NCBI RefSeq assembly: GCF_009883055.1 | Contig: NZ_WWVR01000015.1 | Location: 28,006-92,005, forward strand | Source of the DNA: Blautia sp. BIOML-A1 | GTDB lineage: Bacteria; Bacillota; Clostridia; Lachnospirales; Lachnospiraceae | Length of the DNA: 64,000 nt | Direction: 5' to 3' | In this document: piece after piece, positions 33,944-42,894 of the stretch | How positions within the stretch are numbered: position 1 is the stretch's first letter | How the letters are laid out: every line of letters starts with the position of its first letter | Notes under the pieces: model-generated | What the model was told of the DNA's origin: nothing | The model's input: only the letters and a program-made list of their open reading frames with translations | Database searches by the model: none | Position numbers and translations under genes: made by a program

Positions 33944-34729
33944 TCACGCTTCTGCATTATAATCGTCTGATGATGCATTTCTGTAAATAACTTCTTCCTG
34001 CTTCGGCTCATCAAACTCTCCCAGAATATCTCTGTAAAAAGCGGTTTCAGACGCTTCCATATACGGAAGAACCCACAGAAGTGGAAGCCCCATAAGCAGA
34101 AGCGACACGATCAGCATCGGAGCAAAACTTAACTGCAGCATAAGATACTGCCAGATGTGTCCCTTCATCAGACGCCTGCTTTCTTTGAGAGACTCCACAC
34201 CTCCCATCTGCGGATTATCTGCAAGAAGATAGAAACTAAGTGCAAATGGTACCGTGATAAGTACATTCAGTACTATACTCAAAATCATAACTCCAAAAGT
34301 CAGTTCCATCCACAAAAGCTGTGCGTCTATTGTACTTCCGGGAGTTGCCAGATACATAACAAAATAAAACGGAAGCTGAGAAACTGTACTCAGAAGTGCC
34401 ATCACAAAGGCTACAATCAGCACACGGTCCGGCTGGTTGTGGAACATATACAGAAGGTTTCCAAGACTGAATTCTCTTCCTCTGCTCATATTCAGCATCA
34501 TATAACTGTACCCTGTGCTGAACACCATAGCAATCAGAGAAACAACAAATACAAAAACCTGTCCCAGTATAACTTCCAGGACAGCTTCTCCCGGAAAAAG
34601 TTCTGCCGAAACAATAGTTCCCAGAAAATCTACAGCCATATAGGCCAGCATTCCCGCAATCGCAATTCCCCAGTTTCCTCTGAGTACTGATTTCGCAGTT
34701 TCCTTCCAGTATTTTCGATTTTTTTTCAT
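33944..34729 (-). CDS. DUF975-type integral membrane protein
   Basis: 261 residues with about five to six hydrophobic segments. The start KKNRKYWKETAKSVLRGNWG and the pattern AELFPGEA, SYMMLNMSRGREFSLGNLLY and SLKESRRLMKGHIWQYLMLQ resemble the DUF975 family, whose role is unknown. There is no catalytic motif or ATP-binding site. The C-terminus is acidic and cytosolic (EPKQEEVIYRNASSDDYNAE). It lies 34 bp upstream of tex, and the weakly spaced ribosome site is AGGAATCAAGG. No functional link with its neighbours can be claimed. Confidence 0.75.
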   Translation of the reverse strand: MKKNRKYWKETAKSVLRGNWGIAIAGMLAYMAVDFLGTIVSAELFPGEAVLEVILGQVFVFVVSLIAMVFSTGYSYMMLNMSRGREFSLGNLLYMFHNQPDRVLIVAFVMALLSTVSQLPFYFVMYLATPGSTIDAQLLWMELTFGVMILSIVLNVLITVPFALSFYLLADNPQMGGVESLKESRRLMKGHIWQYLMLQLSFAPMLIVSLLLMGLPLLWVLPYMEASETAFYRDILGEFDEPKQEEVIYRNASSDDYNAEA

Positions 34730-34760
34730 CCTTGATTCCTGCTTTCCAAGTTAAAACTCA

Positions 34761-34797
34761 GTAAAAATTCCATCCCTGAAGCCACAGAGATGGAATT
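34761..34797 (-). terminator. terminator of the ACT-hom-lysC operon
   Basis: AATTCCATC (34766-34774) pairs with GATGGAATT (34789-34797). On the minus strand the stem runs into TTTTTAC. It lies 14 bp after the lysC stop codon. Confidence 0.85.
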
Positions 34798-34810
34798 CCT
34801 TTTGTTTCGG

Positions 34811-36019
34811 TTAATCTGCCAGGTTAAATGCGTCATGTACCGCATTCATCGCTCTTATTCCGTCTTTCTCGTTGATAAGAACGGTTACACGGATCTCTGA
34901 AGTGGAGATCATGTTGATGTTGACGCCCTCGTTATAGAGGCTCTCAAACATCTTCGCTGCAACACCCGGATTGCTCATCATGCCTGCTCCGACAATAGAA
35001 AGTTTGGCAATATTTCTCTCAGAATGCAGTTCCTGATATCCAAGTCTTGCCTTATTTTCATCCAGAACTGCCATTGCCTCTTCCATATCTTTGTCGTCTA
35101 CGGTAAAAGAAATATCCTTGGTTCCCGCACGTCCGATGGACTGAAGGATCACATCTACGTTGATGTTTTTCTTTGCCAGCACATCAAATAATTTGAATGC
35201 CACTCCCGGAATATCTTTCAGACCGATCACGGCAATTCTTACTGCATCTGTATCAAGCGCAACTCCGCTGATCAGCATTCTTTCCACTGTTACTTCCTCC
35301 TTTACAACAGTTCCCTCACTGTTATTTAAGCTGGAACGTACCACAAGCGGCACGCCGTATTTCTTGGCCATCTCTACAGAACGATTATGGAGTACACCGG
35401 CACCCAGAGTTGCCAGATCCAGCATTTCATCGTAAGTGATCTCCTTGAGCTTGCGTGCCGTCGGAACCTTGCGGGGATCTGCCGTGTACACTCCGTCTAC
35501 ATCCGTATAAATCTCACATGCATCTGCATGAAGTGCCGCTGCCAGGGCAACTGCTGTAGTATCGGAACCGCCTCTTCCAAGTGTTGTATAATCATCGTAT
35601 TTATTGATTCCCTGGAAGCCTGTCACAACAACAATCTTGTGATTCTCCAGTTCTCTTTTGATTCTCTCAGTATCAATCCTCTTAAGTCTTGCGTTGCCAT
35701 GTACACTTGTGGTATGCATGGCAACCTGAAATGCATTCAGAGAAACAGACGGGATACCCAGTTTATCAAATGCCATAGCCATCAGAGCTACAGACATCTG
35801 CTCTCCAATCGTAAAAAGCATATCCATTTCACGTTTCGGCGGCTTCTCGTTGATGTCTTTTGCCATGGTGATAAGTTCATCCGTATATTTACCCATAGCA
35901 GAAAGAACAACTACCACATCATTGCCTTTTTTGTATTCCTCCACACATCTTCCGGCAACATTAAAAATACGCTCTTTATTTGCTACGGAAGTACCGCCGA
36001 ATTTCTTTACTATTAACAT
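34811..36019 (-). CDS. lysC: aspartate kinase
   Basis: 402 residues. It phosphorylates aspartate, the first step toward lysine, threonine and methionine. The kinase core shows KKFGGTSVANKERI at the start, TGFQGINKYDDYTTLGRGGS and DTTAVALAAALHADACEIYT, then VDGVYTADPR; two ACT domains follow (GLKDIPGVAFKLFDVLAK and VGAGMMSNPGVAAKMFESL). It is the monofunctional, Bacillus-like type, and the ACT pair binds the end-product inhibitors. ATG 36017-36019 follows GGGAGAGAAG. Transcribed with hom and an ACT-domain regulator. Confidence 0.97.
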   Translation of the reverse strand: MLIVKKFGGTSVANKERIFNVAGRCVEEYKKGNDVVVVLSAMGKYTDELITMAKDINEKPPKREMDMLFTIGEQMSVALMAMAFDKLGIPSVSLNAFQVAMHTTSVHGNARLKRIDTERIKRELENHKIVVVTGFQGINKYDDYTTLGRGGSDTTAVALAAALHADACEIYTDVDGVYTADPRKVPTARKLKEITYDEMLDLATLGAGVLHNRSVEMAKKYGVPLVVRSSLNNSEGTVVKEEVTVERMLISGVALDTDAVRIAVIGLKDIPGVAFKLFDVLAKKNINVDVILQSIGRAGTKDISFTVDDKDMEEAMAVLDENKARLGYQELHSERNIAKLSIVGAGMMSNPGVAAKMFESLYNEGVNINMISTSEIRVTVLINEKDGIRAMNAVHDAFNLAD

Positions 36020-36038
36020 AGCTTCTCTCCCAAAACGG

Positions 36039-37253
36039 TCAGTCTTTCACACGGATCATCGTGATCACACTGCCGTTTAATTCCTGAACTTTTTCTTTAT
36101 ATTCTCCCTGTTTCATTTTAGCTGTGATAAATCCAAATTCACCCGGGAGGCTCTTGAGATTTACAATCTCTACTTCATCAAAAACTGCCTTTACCTGATC
36201 CACTGTTGTTCCTTTGACTCTCACAAAGAATCTGCCCTCAACCTCATCCATTGGAATCAGTTCAAGCGGTCTGCTGGACCAGTTTGTCATAATATTTCTG
36301 TGGAGGTGCTTTGCTTCATCTACCACATCGGCTACTACTGCACTTGCAGTCGGAAGCTTGCCTGCACCGCTTCCATAGAACATTGCATCACCAAGTACAT
36401 TGCCATGGACAAATACTGCATTAAATACATCATTTACGCTGTAAAGAGGACTGGTCTTCCCTACAAGGAACGGTGCAACCATTGCATAGAAAGAATCATC
36501 TCCGATCTTGCGGCTGGTTCCGAGAAGCTTGATCGTCATATCAAGTTCTTCTGCATACTGCATATCTTCCGGAGTGATCCTTGTGATTCCCTCTGTATAA
36601 ATATCCTCATAATTCAGGAATCTTCCATATGCCAGTGAAGAAAGAATTGCAATCTTACGGCACGCATCATATCCCTCCACATCAGCTGTAGGATCTGCTT
36701 CCGCATATCCTTTGGCCTGTGCTTCTTTAAGAACGGCATCAAACTCACAGCCTTCTGTACTCATCTTGTACATCATGTAGTTTGTGGTTCCATTCAGGAT
36801 ACCTGTGATCTCATCAATCTCATCTGCTGTCAGAGAAGAGTTCAGTGCACGGATAATCGGAATTCCACCGCCGCAGCTTGCCTCAAACAGGAAGTTTATA
36901 TTCTTTTCCCTTGCAATCTCCATAAGTTCCGGGCCGTGTTTGGCAACCAGTGCCTTATTGGATGTGCAGACACTCTTTCCGGCTTCCAGAGCACGCTTCA
37001 CGAAGGTATATGCAGGTTCGATCCCACCCATAACTTCTACAACAATATCCACTTCCGGATCATTTGCGATCACATCATAGTCATGGACAAGAACCTTCTC
37101 AACCGGATCTCCCGGAAAGTCTCTCAGATCCAGTACATACTTGATATTAATGTCTGCACCAGCTCTCTTATTAATGCTGGCATGATTTGTATTGATAACC
37201 TCTACCACACCGCTTCCAACTGTACCGTATCCTAATACTGCAATATTTACCAT
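36039..37253 (-). CDS. hom: homoserine dehydrogenase
   Basis: 404 residues. Reduces aspartate semialdehyde to homoserine. NAD(P) site LGYGTVGSGVVEVI at the start, VVVEVMGGIEPAYTFVKRAL, the substrate motif EASCGGGIPIIRALNSSLTA, then GYAEADPTADVEGYDACRKI with the catalytic region, and a C-terminal ACT domain (KGTTVDQVKAVFDEVEIV). The enzyme is complete. ATG 37251-37253 follows AGGAGG. It lies 19 bp upstream of lysC and 49 bp below the ACT-regulator gene, making a compact aspartate-family operon. Confidence 0.97.
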   Translation of the reverse strand: MVNIAVLGYGTVGSGVVEVINTNHASINKRAGADINIKYVLDLRDFPGDPVEKVLVHDYDVIANDPEVDIVVEVMGGIEPAYTFVKRALEAGKSVCTSNKALVAKHGPELMEIAREKNINFLFEASCGGGIPIIRALNSSLTADEIDEITGILNGTTNYMMYKMSTEGCEFDAVLKEAQAKGYAEADPTADVEGYDACRKIAILSSLAYGRFLNYEDIYTEGITRITPEDMQYAEELDMTIKLLGTSRKIGDDSFYAMVAPFLVGKTSPLYSVNDVFNAVFVHGNVLGDAMFYGSGAGKLPTASAVVADVVDEAKHLHRNIMTNWSSRPLELIPMDEVEGRFFVRVKGTTVDQVKAVFDEVEIVNLKSLPGEFGFITAKMKQGEYKEKVQELNGSVITMIRVKD

Positions 37254-37302
37254 AGTCTAGTTTCCTCCTGCGTTCTTTCCTCTCTGTAACTATTCACAGC
37301 AA

Positions 37303-37755
37303 CTATTCTCTTCCAAGAATCTTCAGATAATGGATTCCATCCCTCTGTTCGATCTCGTCCACCATAGCCTCAGCATCTCCCTCACCCGGCAGAATATCTA
37401 CACTGAGGGTAAGAGTTGCCACTCCATTGATCGGGATGCTCTGATGGATCGTCAGGATGTTTCCATGGAAACGCGCAATAGTCTGAAGCACAGCAGACAA
37501 AATTCCCGGTTCATCATCCATCTGAATGATGAAGGTGATCGTCTTTCCTCTGGCTTCTTCATGAAAAGGAAAAATATCATCCTTATATTTATAAAAGGAG
37601 CTCCTGCTGATCCCCGTCTGTTCTGCTGCCTCCTGCACAGTACTTACCTTCTCTGAGTCCAGTAATTTCTTTGCCTGTACTACTTTCAGCAAAACCTCCG
37701 GAACCGCCCGCTCCCTGACTACAAAATACTTCTTTTTTTCTGTTATTTTCCCCAT
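37303..37755 (-). CDS. ACT-domain protein of the PheB/UPF0735 type
   Basis: 150 residues. The N-terminal half has a small HTH-like stretch (VSTVQEAAEQTGISRSSFYK, YKDDIFPF), and the C-terminal half is an ACT domain (KTITFIIQMDDEPGILSAVL, then HQSIPINGVATLTLSVDI). Members of the family sit next to hom or aromatic genes and probably sense an amino acid. Its place as first gene of hom-lysC suggests a feedback regulator for threonine/lysine synthesis. The start at ATG 37753-37755 follows AAAGGTC; a longer reading from 37797 would start inside the leader hairpin. Confidence 0.85.
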   Translation of the reverse strand: MGKITEKKKYFVVRERAVPEVLLKVVQAKKLLDSEKVSTVQEAAEQTGISRSSFYKYKDDIFPFHEEARGKTITFIIQMDDEPGILSAVLQTIARFHGNILTIHQSIPINGVATLTLSVDILPGEGDAEAMVDEIEQRDGIHYLKILGRE

Positions 37756-37795
37756 GATGACCTTTCTGCCTCTACTGACTTTACCCATTTTAAAC

Positions 37796-37882
37796 ATATA
37801 TCCCTCTCAGGAGATGTCTGTTTCAAAAAAACAACTGTTTTCCTATGAGGGATATATTATCACACCTGCACAAAGTCTGCAA
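37796..37882 (-). promoter_or_regulatory. promoter and long leader hairpin of the ACT-hom-lysC operon
   Basis: TTGCAG (37877-37882), 17-bp spacer and TAATAT (37854-37859) form a promoter. It overlaps an imperfect 17-bp inverted repeat: ATATATCCCTCATAGGA (37841-37857) against TCCTGAGAGGGATATAT (37796-37812), with a loop containing seven Ts. The hairpin may also terminate prfB, 38 bp upstream. It ends 40 bp before the start codon. Confidence 0.55.
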
Positions 37883-37894
37883 GGTTTTTTTGTT

Positions 37895-39020
37895 TTATGA
37901 TTCGACCGTTTTTTTGGATAATGCGATCCATTTCAGGTAGGCATTGATGAACGGATCAATGTCTCCGTCAAGTACTGCATCTACATTTCCGGTTTCTTCG
38001 TTTGTTCTATGATCCTTAACCATGGTATATGGCTGCATAACATAGGATCTGATCTGATTTCCCCAGCCGATATCAGTAACTTCTCCACGGATACCGGAAA
38101 GCTTTGCCTCTGCCTCCTGCTGCTTGAGAAGGAACAGCTTTGCTTTCAGCATCTGCATAGCCTTGTCCTTATTCATATGCTGAGAACGCTCATTCTGACA
38201 CTGTACCACAATTCCTGTCGGGAAATGTGTGATACGAATCGCAGAAGAAGTCTTGTTGATATGCTGTCCACCGGCGCCACTGCTTCGGTAGGTATCAATA
38301 CGGATGTCCTCATCATTGATCTCTACATCCAGATCCTTCTTGATATCCGGCATAACATCACAGGATACAAAGGATGTCTGACGTTTACCCGCTGCATTGA
38401 ACGGAGAAATACGCACAAGACGATGAACACCTTTCTCTGATTTAAGATATCCGTAAGCATTCTCTCCATTAACCTGGAAGGTTACGGACTTGACTCCGGC
38501 CTCATCACCATCCAGATAGTCCAGCACTTCCATAGAAAATCCCTTGCGGTCTACCCAGCGGCTGTACATACGATAAAGCATTCCACACCAGTCACAGGCT
38601 TCTGTTCCGCCTGCTCCGGCATTCAGCTTAATGATCGCATTCTCACTGTCATATTCTCCTGACAGCAATGTCTTAACACGGATACTGTCAAAATTCTTCT
38701 GGAATTCATCCAGCATCTCCTGAATCTCCGGAATGATCTCCGGATCATTTTCTTCATAGCCCATCTCGATCATGGTTTCCATATCTTCCATCTGTGTTTC
38801 CAGACTGTGATAGATCTCCATGTCGTCCTTCATGCTCTTGAGCTCTTTCATCTTCTGCTGTGAAACCTCGGCATCATCCCAAAAATCCGGTGCCTCCATT
38901 TCTCGCTCTAATTCTTCAACCCTCTGCTCTTTGTTAGCGAGGTCAAAGTGAATCCCTCACTTCCACTAATGGTTCTGTGTATGTTGCAAGAATACTTTTG
39001 AACTGATCTAATTCAACCAC
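37895..39020 (-). CDS. prfB: peptide chain release factor 2, with programmed +1 frameshift
   Basis: RF2 releases peptides at UGA and UAA stops. The gene is read in two parts: 39020 to 38946 in one frame (25 codons, MVELDQFKSILATYTEPLVE then VRDSL, GTG start), then a +1 shift and 38944 to 37895 (349 codons, DLANKEQRVEELEREMEAPD), total about 374 residues. The GGQ peptidyl-transferase motif is in SSGAGGQHINKTSSAIRITH. The stop-codon recognition region (around DVEINDEDIRIDTYR) precedes it. Treating the larger frame as the whole gene would lose the N-terminus. It stands alone, below the MBL hydrolase gene. Confidence 0.96.
38942..38958 (-). other. programmed +1 frameshift site of prfB
   Basis: On the minus strand, GAGGGA (38953-38958) lies 4 bases ahead of CTT TGA C (38942-38948). 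The ribosome pauses at the in-frame UGA, which RF2 itself reads; when RF2 is scarce it slips by one base to read GAC and continues. The SD-like sequence and the CUUUGAC heptamer are the canonical elements. Confidence 0.96.
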
Positions 39021-39168
39021 AGCTTCACCTTCTTTCTATATATTCATACTTTTATACCATACCATAGATTAGGGAAAACTGCAAGATTTGCGGGGGTGGA
39101 AAGAGGTAAAAAAACACCCCACCGCACATGAAAATTTACAATATCTGTACGATGAGGCGTTATGCTGA

Positions 39169-39969
39169 TTACAGCTGGATTCTCTCCAGATCCTCCGGAA
39201 CAAAGAGGTTTCCGTGGAAGTATTTCTTTCCTTCTTCTGTGTAAAGTTCTTTGCGGCGGGCGATGTTCTTGTCCTCGGTATGGTAGAGGATCAGGTTCTG
39301 TACGCCGAGCTGCTCTGCCAGTTCACTGGCATCTTTAGCTGTGGAGTGATGTTTCTCATATGGGTGGAATCTGTCTGCCTGGTCAAAGAGACAGAAGGCT
39401 TCATGAAGGAGCCATTTGCTGTTTTCGGCGTATTTTTTCTCACATTCGTTGTATGGCTCATCACCGCAGCAGGTGAATTTCTCACCATTGCCCATATCCA
39501 TGCAGAAACCAAACTGTTTTGCCTTGGTGGACTGAATGTCAAAGAATGTCGTCTTATGTCCCATAACAGTTCTTTCTTCCCCGTCTTCTACAACTACCAG
39601 ATGCAGGCGGTCTCCGATATAGCAGGTCTGTTTCTTAGGATAGAGCATCTCTGCCATCTCTTCGAGGATGCGGATCACTTCCTCATGTCCGTAAATAGTT
39701 GCCTCTCCTTCATACTGTCCCTGTTTCATGTGCTGACAGATCATTCGGATCATCCAGACGATTCCCATGATATGGTCTACATGTTTGTGTGTTACAAAAA
39801 TCTCACGCATATCCATCCAGTCAAATTCGGCATGTTTCAGCTGTGCGAGCAGAGTGTTTCCACCGCCACCGTCAACCAGCAGGTGCCTGTCTCCATCTCT
39901 CAGTACAAAACATGTATTATAACACTCTGTGACCATTGCATTTCCTGTTCCCAGCATTGTAATATCCAT
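39169..39969 (-). CDS. MBL-fold metallo-hydrolase, RNase Z-like
   Basis: 266 residues. The metal site THKHVDHIMG (HxHxDH, about residue 58) is complete. Further His/Asp ligands are likely in FTCCGDEPYNECEKKY and CLFDQADRFHPYEKHHSTAK. The start DITMLGTGNAMVTECYNTCF resembles RNase Z and related phosphodiesterases. It may process RNA or hydrolyse a phosphodiester, but the RNase Z exosite arm is not evident. The start is taken at ATG 39967-39969; an upstream in-frame start is less likely. It lies between prfB and dapF. Confidence 0.85.
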   Translation of the reverse strand: MDITMLGTGNAMVTECYNTCFVLRDGDRHLLVDGGGGNTLLAQLKHAEFDWMDMREIFVTHKHVDHIMGIVWMIRMICQHMKQGQYEGEATIYGHEEVIRILEEMAEMLYPKKQTCYIGDRLHLVVVEDGEERTVMGHKTTFFDIQSTKAKQFGFCMDMGNGEKFTCCGDEPYNECEKKYAENSKWLLHEAFCLFDQADRFHPYEKHHSTAKDASELAEQLGVQNLILYHTEDKNIARRKELYTEEGKKYFHGNLFVPEDLERIQL

Positions 39970-40030
39970 AAAAATTCCGGCCTCACTTTCACATTCTCTA
40001 ATATTTTTTCGGATATATCTTATCATAACT

Positions 40031-40067
40031 GAAAAAGAAAGGAAACAGCATTTGCCGTCCCCTTTCT
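40031..40067 (-). terminator. terminator of dapF
   Basis: AGAAAGG (40036-40042) pairs with CCTTTCT (40061-40067). On the minus strand the stem is followed by TTTTC. It lies 50 bp after the dapF stop. Confidence 0.7.
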
Positions 40068-40116
40068 GATTTATATATTCATCTTTTTACTCTGATCATA
40101 AAAATTTTCTATATTT

Positions 40117-40965
40117 TTATGAGAAAAAGCTCTCTGCCACACTCATATCTGCAACATATCCCACGCTTCCGGTCATATAGATGGTTCCATCCTCATGAAT
40201 ATCAATCTGGATCATTCCACCCGGCTGGTTGACATTGACTCTGTTCTCAGTCAGACCGAGTTTATACGCTGTCATTGCTGCTGCACAGCTTCCTGTTCCG
40301 GATGCTTTGGTATAGCCTGAACCACGCTCCCAGATTTCAATGTCAAGATTTCCTGTGTCAATCTTGCGGCAGATCTGAAGGTTCATCCTCTCCGGAAATT
40401 CGTCTGCGTTTTCCACATATGGTCCAAGTTCTTTTGCCTGTTTTGCACTTACCTGATCCATAAAGATGATGCAATGTGGATTTCCAATCGTCAGGCAGCT
40501 TGCCTTATAAGCTTCATGATTAAATGTGAACTCTTCATTGATCACTTCACGTATCTCACCAGTCACAGGGATCTCTCTGGACAGGAAAGATGCCTTTCCC
40601 ATATTTACACGAAATTCTGTGGCACGACTGTTCAGACACTCTACTTCTACAGCACCGGATAAGGTCTCGATTTTAAATTTTTTCTCTTTGACATATTCAT
40701 GGTCGAGAAGATATTTTGCAAAAATACAGACACCATTTCCACTGATTGCGGCCTCGCTGCCATCAGAATTATAAATATGCACGCCCATCTTTCCATTGAT
40801 GTCCACCGGTCCGTACAAAACACCATCTGCACCAAGTCCGAAACCTCTCTGACACATCAAAGCAACTTTCTTGCCCTGCAGCTGTACACGGTTTTTGTTT
40901 GGGTCCAGTACCAGATAATCATTTCCAAGTCCCTGATATTTTATCATTGTAATGCAGTCTGTCAT
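40117..40965 (-). CDS. dapF: diaminopimelate epimerase
   Basis: About 282 residues. Converts LL- to meso-diaminopimelate for lysine and peptidoglycan synthesis. Opening IKYQGLGNDYLVLDPNKN, first catalytic half with AAISGNGVCIFAKYLLDHEY (catalytic Cys in GNGVCIFA), second half with ASGTGSCAAAMTAYKLGL (Cys in GTGSCAA). Both Cys are present. The ATG at 40963-40965 (GGGAGG, 8 bp spacing) is preferred; another ATG at 40969-40971 is two codons upstream. It lies in the same neighbourhood as lysC and hom but is separately transcribed. Confidence 0.95.
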   Translation of the reverse strand: MTDCITMIKYQGLGNDYLVLDPNKNRVQLQGKKVALMCQRGFGLGADGVLYGPVDINGKMGVHIYNSDGSEAAISGNGVCIFAKYLLDHEYVKEKKFKIETLSGAVEVECLNSRATEFRVNMGKASFLSREIPVTGEIREVINEEFTFNHEAYKASCLTIGNPHCIIFMDQVSAKQAKELGPYVENADEFPERMNLQICRKIDTGNLDIEIWERGSGYTKASGTGSCAAAMTAYKLGLTENRVNVNQPGGMIQIDIHEDGTIYMTGSVGYVADMSVAESFFS

Positions 40966-41114
40966 TGTCATGCCCTCCCGCTTTGTTTTGCTTATATTAT
41001 TTCCGCTGTTATTACTGCCTCTGGAAACTTTCAACCATTCGATAATTCCAGTATATAAGCTATTTTTTACAATGTATATAGATTAAAATGCGATTTATAT
41101 TGCAAAAAGTGCGT

Positions 41115-41918
41115 TTATGACCATTTAACTGCTCCTTTTCTGGAAATCATTGTATAAACTTTATTACATCTCAGCCGAAACGGATACTGCTTTCTTGTGA
41201 CAAGGTACAGATTTCTTCCTGTATGCGCCCTTTGCATACTGCAGTCCAGCATTCTCCAATATTTTCCGCACTTCACCTCACACCATCCATGCGGTGATAA
41301 GGCAGCATACGGTCCTCTTGCAGTAACCGCTCCACAGACCACGCGCGCATCATATCCCAGAACCCGCGCAATATATGCCATTGCAGAAGCATAATAATAG
41401 CAGTCACCCCTTCGACGGCTGAACATATACCTCGCACAGGACGCAAGCTGATTTGCCCGTGGTGCTTTATCTGTCATATTATAATATGGATATTTTAACA
41501 ATGCCCTGAAACAGGTTTTCAGACGTTTTGAAGGTATATCCGTCGCTTTTGAAGAACTCATAACAAAAGCAACTGCCTGACGAACCTCCCTTGTTGTAAC
41601 TCTTACTCCTGTTTTATCTACATAATAATATCCCTTCGCCTTTGACCCTACAATACGGTTTGTAACAAGTCTGCTGTTTCTGTCAAAATAATAATATTTG
41701 TTTGAAATTTTTTTCCAGCCTTTTGCCTTTACTCCTTTTACAGAATAATATCTGCTGTTCTTCTGAACAAACCATCCTGTATATACTTTATTATTCTGGT
41801 ATACGATTCCCTTCCGGACAGTAATTCCGGATGCGACAGATATATTGACACTTCCTGCCATCAGCATAATGACCGCCACAAGTACCGCCGTTATTTTGAC
41901 CCATAACTTTCTTTTCAT
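41115..41918 (-). CDS. secreted transglutaminase-like protein with cell-wall-binding-type repeats
   Basis: 267 residues. Signal peptide MKRKLWVKITAVLVAVIMLM, then ISVASG. Next come short Trp/Tyr repeats (YTGWFVQKNSRYYSVKGVKA, KGWKKISNKYYYFDRNSRLV, SKAKGYYYVDKTGVRVTTRE) like choline/cell-wall-binding repeats. The C-terminal half has a transglutaminase/protease-like core with the Cys in RRGDCYYYASAMAYIARVLG, His in LSPHGWCEV and Asp in WRMLDCSMQ, in the proper order. It probably acts on the cell wall or a surface peptide; no partner gene is seen. A 27-bp mobile palindrome sits 15 bp upstream of the ATG (41916-41918), between promoter and start. Confidence 0.8.
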   Translation of the reverse strand: MKRKLWVKITAVLVAVIMLMAGSVNISVASGITVRKGIVYQNNKVYTGWFVQKNSRYYSVKGVKAKGWKKISNKYYYFDRNSRLVTNRIVGSKAKGYYYVDKTGVRVTTREVRQAVAFVMSSSKATDIPSKRLKTCFRALLKYPYYNMTDKAPRANQLASCARYMFSRRRGDCYYYASAMAYIARVLGYDARVVCGAVTARGPYAALSPHGWCEVKCGKYWRMLDCSMQRAHTGRNLYLVTRKQYPFRLRCNKVYTMISRKGAVKWS

Positions 41919-41933
41919 CCTCTCATCTTTCCC

Positions 41934-41960
41934 GTTACTGTTCACTCCGTTTACAGTAAC
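41934..41960 (+). mobile_element. 27-bp minimal palindrome, type B
   Basis: GTTACTGT (41934-41941), an 11-nt loop, ACAGTAAC (41953-41960). It is the type B end of R4 on its own. The flanks TCTTTCCC (41926-41933) and TCTTCCCC (41961-41968) match at 7 of 8 bases, the mark of an old insertion. It would form a hairpin in the leader of the transglutaminase-like gene. Confidence 0.8.
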
Positions 41961-42066
41961 TCTTCCCCTCCATATATGGTAGTTTTTATTATACACTACT
42001 TTTCTTCTTCTGAACACTTCATTATAATAGATGATGATATCTTATAACCAATCAGGAGGAGTTCCC

Positions 42067-42894
42067 ATGGATTATTCTCAGTATTCCCTTGCCAAGACCG
42101 GCTATCTCAAAGAAGACTTCCGGCTTTTTCATATCAACGACCGCACCGACCGGGAGTTTGAATGGCACTATCACGACTTTCACAAAATTATCGTCTTTGT
42201 CTCCGGCAAGGTCACTTATCATATAGAAGGAAAAGCATATCAGCTTAAGCCACAGGATATTCTTCTTGTCAGTCAGGGGGCAATCCACAAACCCGAGATT
42301 GATCCGTCTATACCATATGAGCGCTATATTTTCTGGATCAGAGATGATCTGTCATCCTCGGAACTCAACACCTGCTTTCAGAAAGCCAATGACCGAAGCT
42401 TCAATCTCATTCGCCTGGACTCTGTTCTCCAGGAAAAGCTTAAGGATCTTCTGCCGGAAATTGAACATTCCCTGCGTGATACACAGTTTGGCGATTCCAT
42501 TCTCAGCAAAGCACTTTTTGCACAGTTCATGGTCTATATCAACCGGATTTTTCTTAAAAGCAGTACTGCTCCAGACCAAAAGTCCTACTCTTCGGACTCT
42601 CAGGTGGAGCAGCTTCTGAAATATATTAATCGGAATTTATCAGAAAATCTCTCGATCGATCATCTCGCCGAAAGATTTTTCTTCAGTAAGTATCATATGA
42701 TGCGGAAGTTTAAGAAAGAGACCGGCTACACGATCCACAACTATATCATCAGCAAACGACTGCTTCATGCCAGATCCCTTATTGCTCAGGGAACCCCTGT
42801 CATGAAAGCCGCCATGCAGAGTGGATTCCAGGATTATACTGCCTTTGTCCGTGCCTACAAGAAACAGTTCGGCACGGTTCCTACGCAGAGATAA
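42067..42894 (+). CDS. AraC-family transcriptional regulator with cupin domain
   Basis: 275 residues. An N-terminal cupin sensing domain (FEWHYHDFHKIIVFVSGKVT, then LKPQDILLVSQGAIHKPEID) and a C-terminal pair of HTH motifs (NLSENLSIDHLAERFFFSKY, MMRKFKKETGYTIHNYIISK, QSGFQDYTAFVRAYKKQFGT). ATG 42067 has AGGAGG 7 bp upstream. It is convergent with rhaD and ends exactly where rhaD's stop codon begins, with no terminator between. A role as rhamnose-type regulator of rhaD is plausible from position; direct repeats around the rhaD promoter would fit an AraC-type protein. Confidence 0.88.
   Translation: MDYSQYSLAKTGYLKEDFRLFHINDRTDREFEWHYHDFHKIIVFVSGKVTYHIEGKAYQLKPQDILLVSQGAIHKPEIDPSIPYERYIFWIRDDLSSSELNTCFQKANDRSFNLIRLDSVLQEKLKDLLPEIEHSLRDTQFGDSILSKALFAQFMVYINRIFLKSSTAPDQKSYSSDSQVEQLLKYINRNLSENLSIDHLAERFFFSKYHMMRKFKKETGYTIHNYIISKRLLHARSLIAQGTPVMKAAMQSGFQDYTAFVRAYKKQFGTVPTQR

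Noticed and set aside
37285-37298. GTAACTATTCACAG between hom and the ACT gene as another palindrome copy
   Set aside because: Only one end-like sequence is present, with no inverted partner and no 8-bp duplication; chance match is likely.
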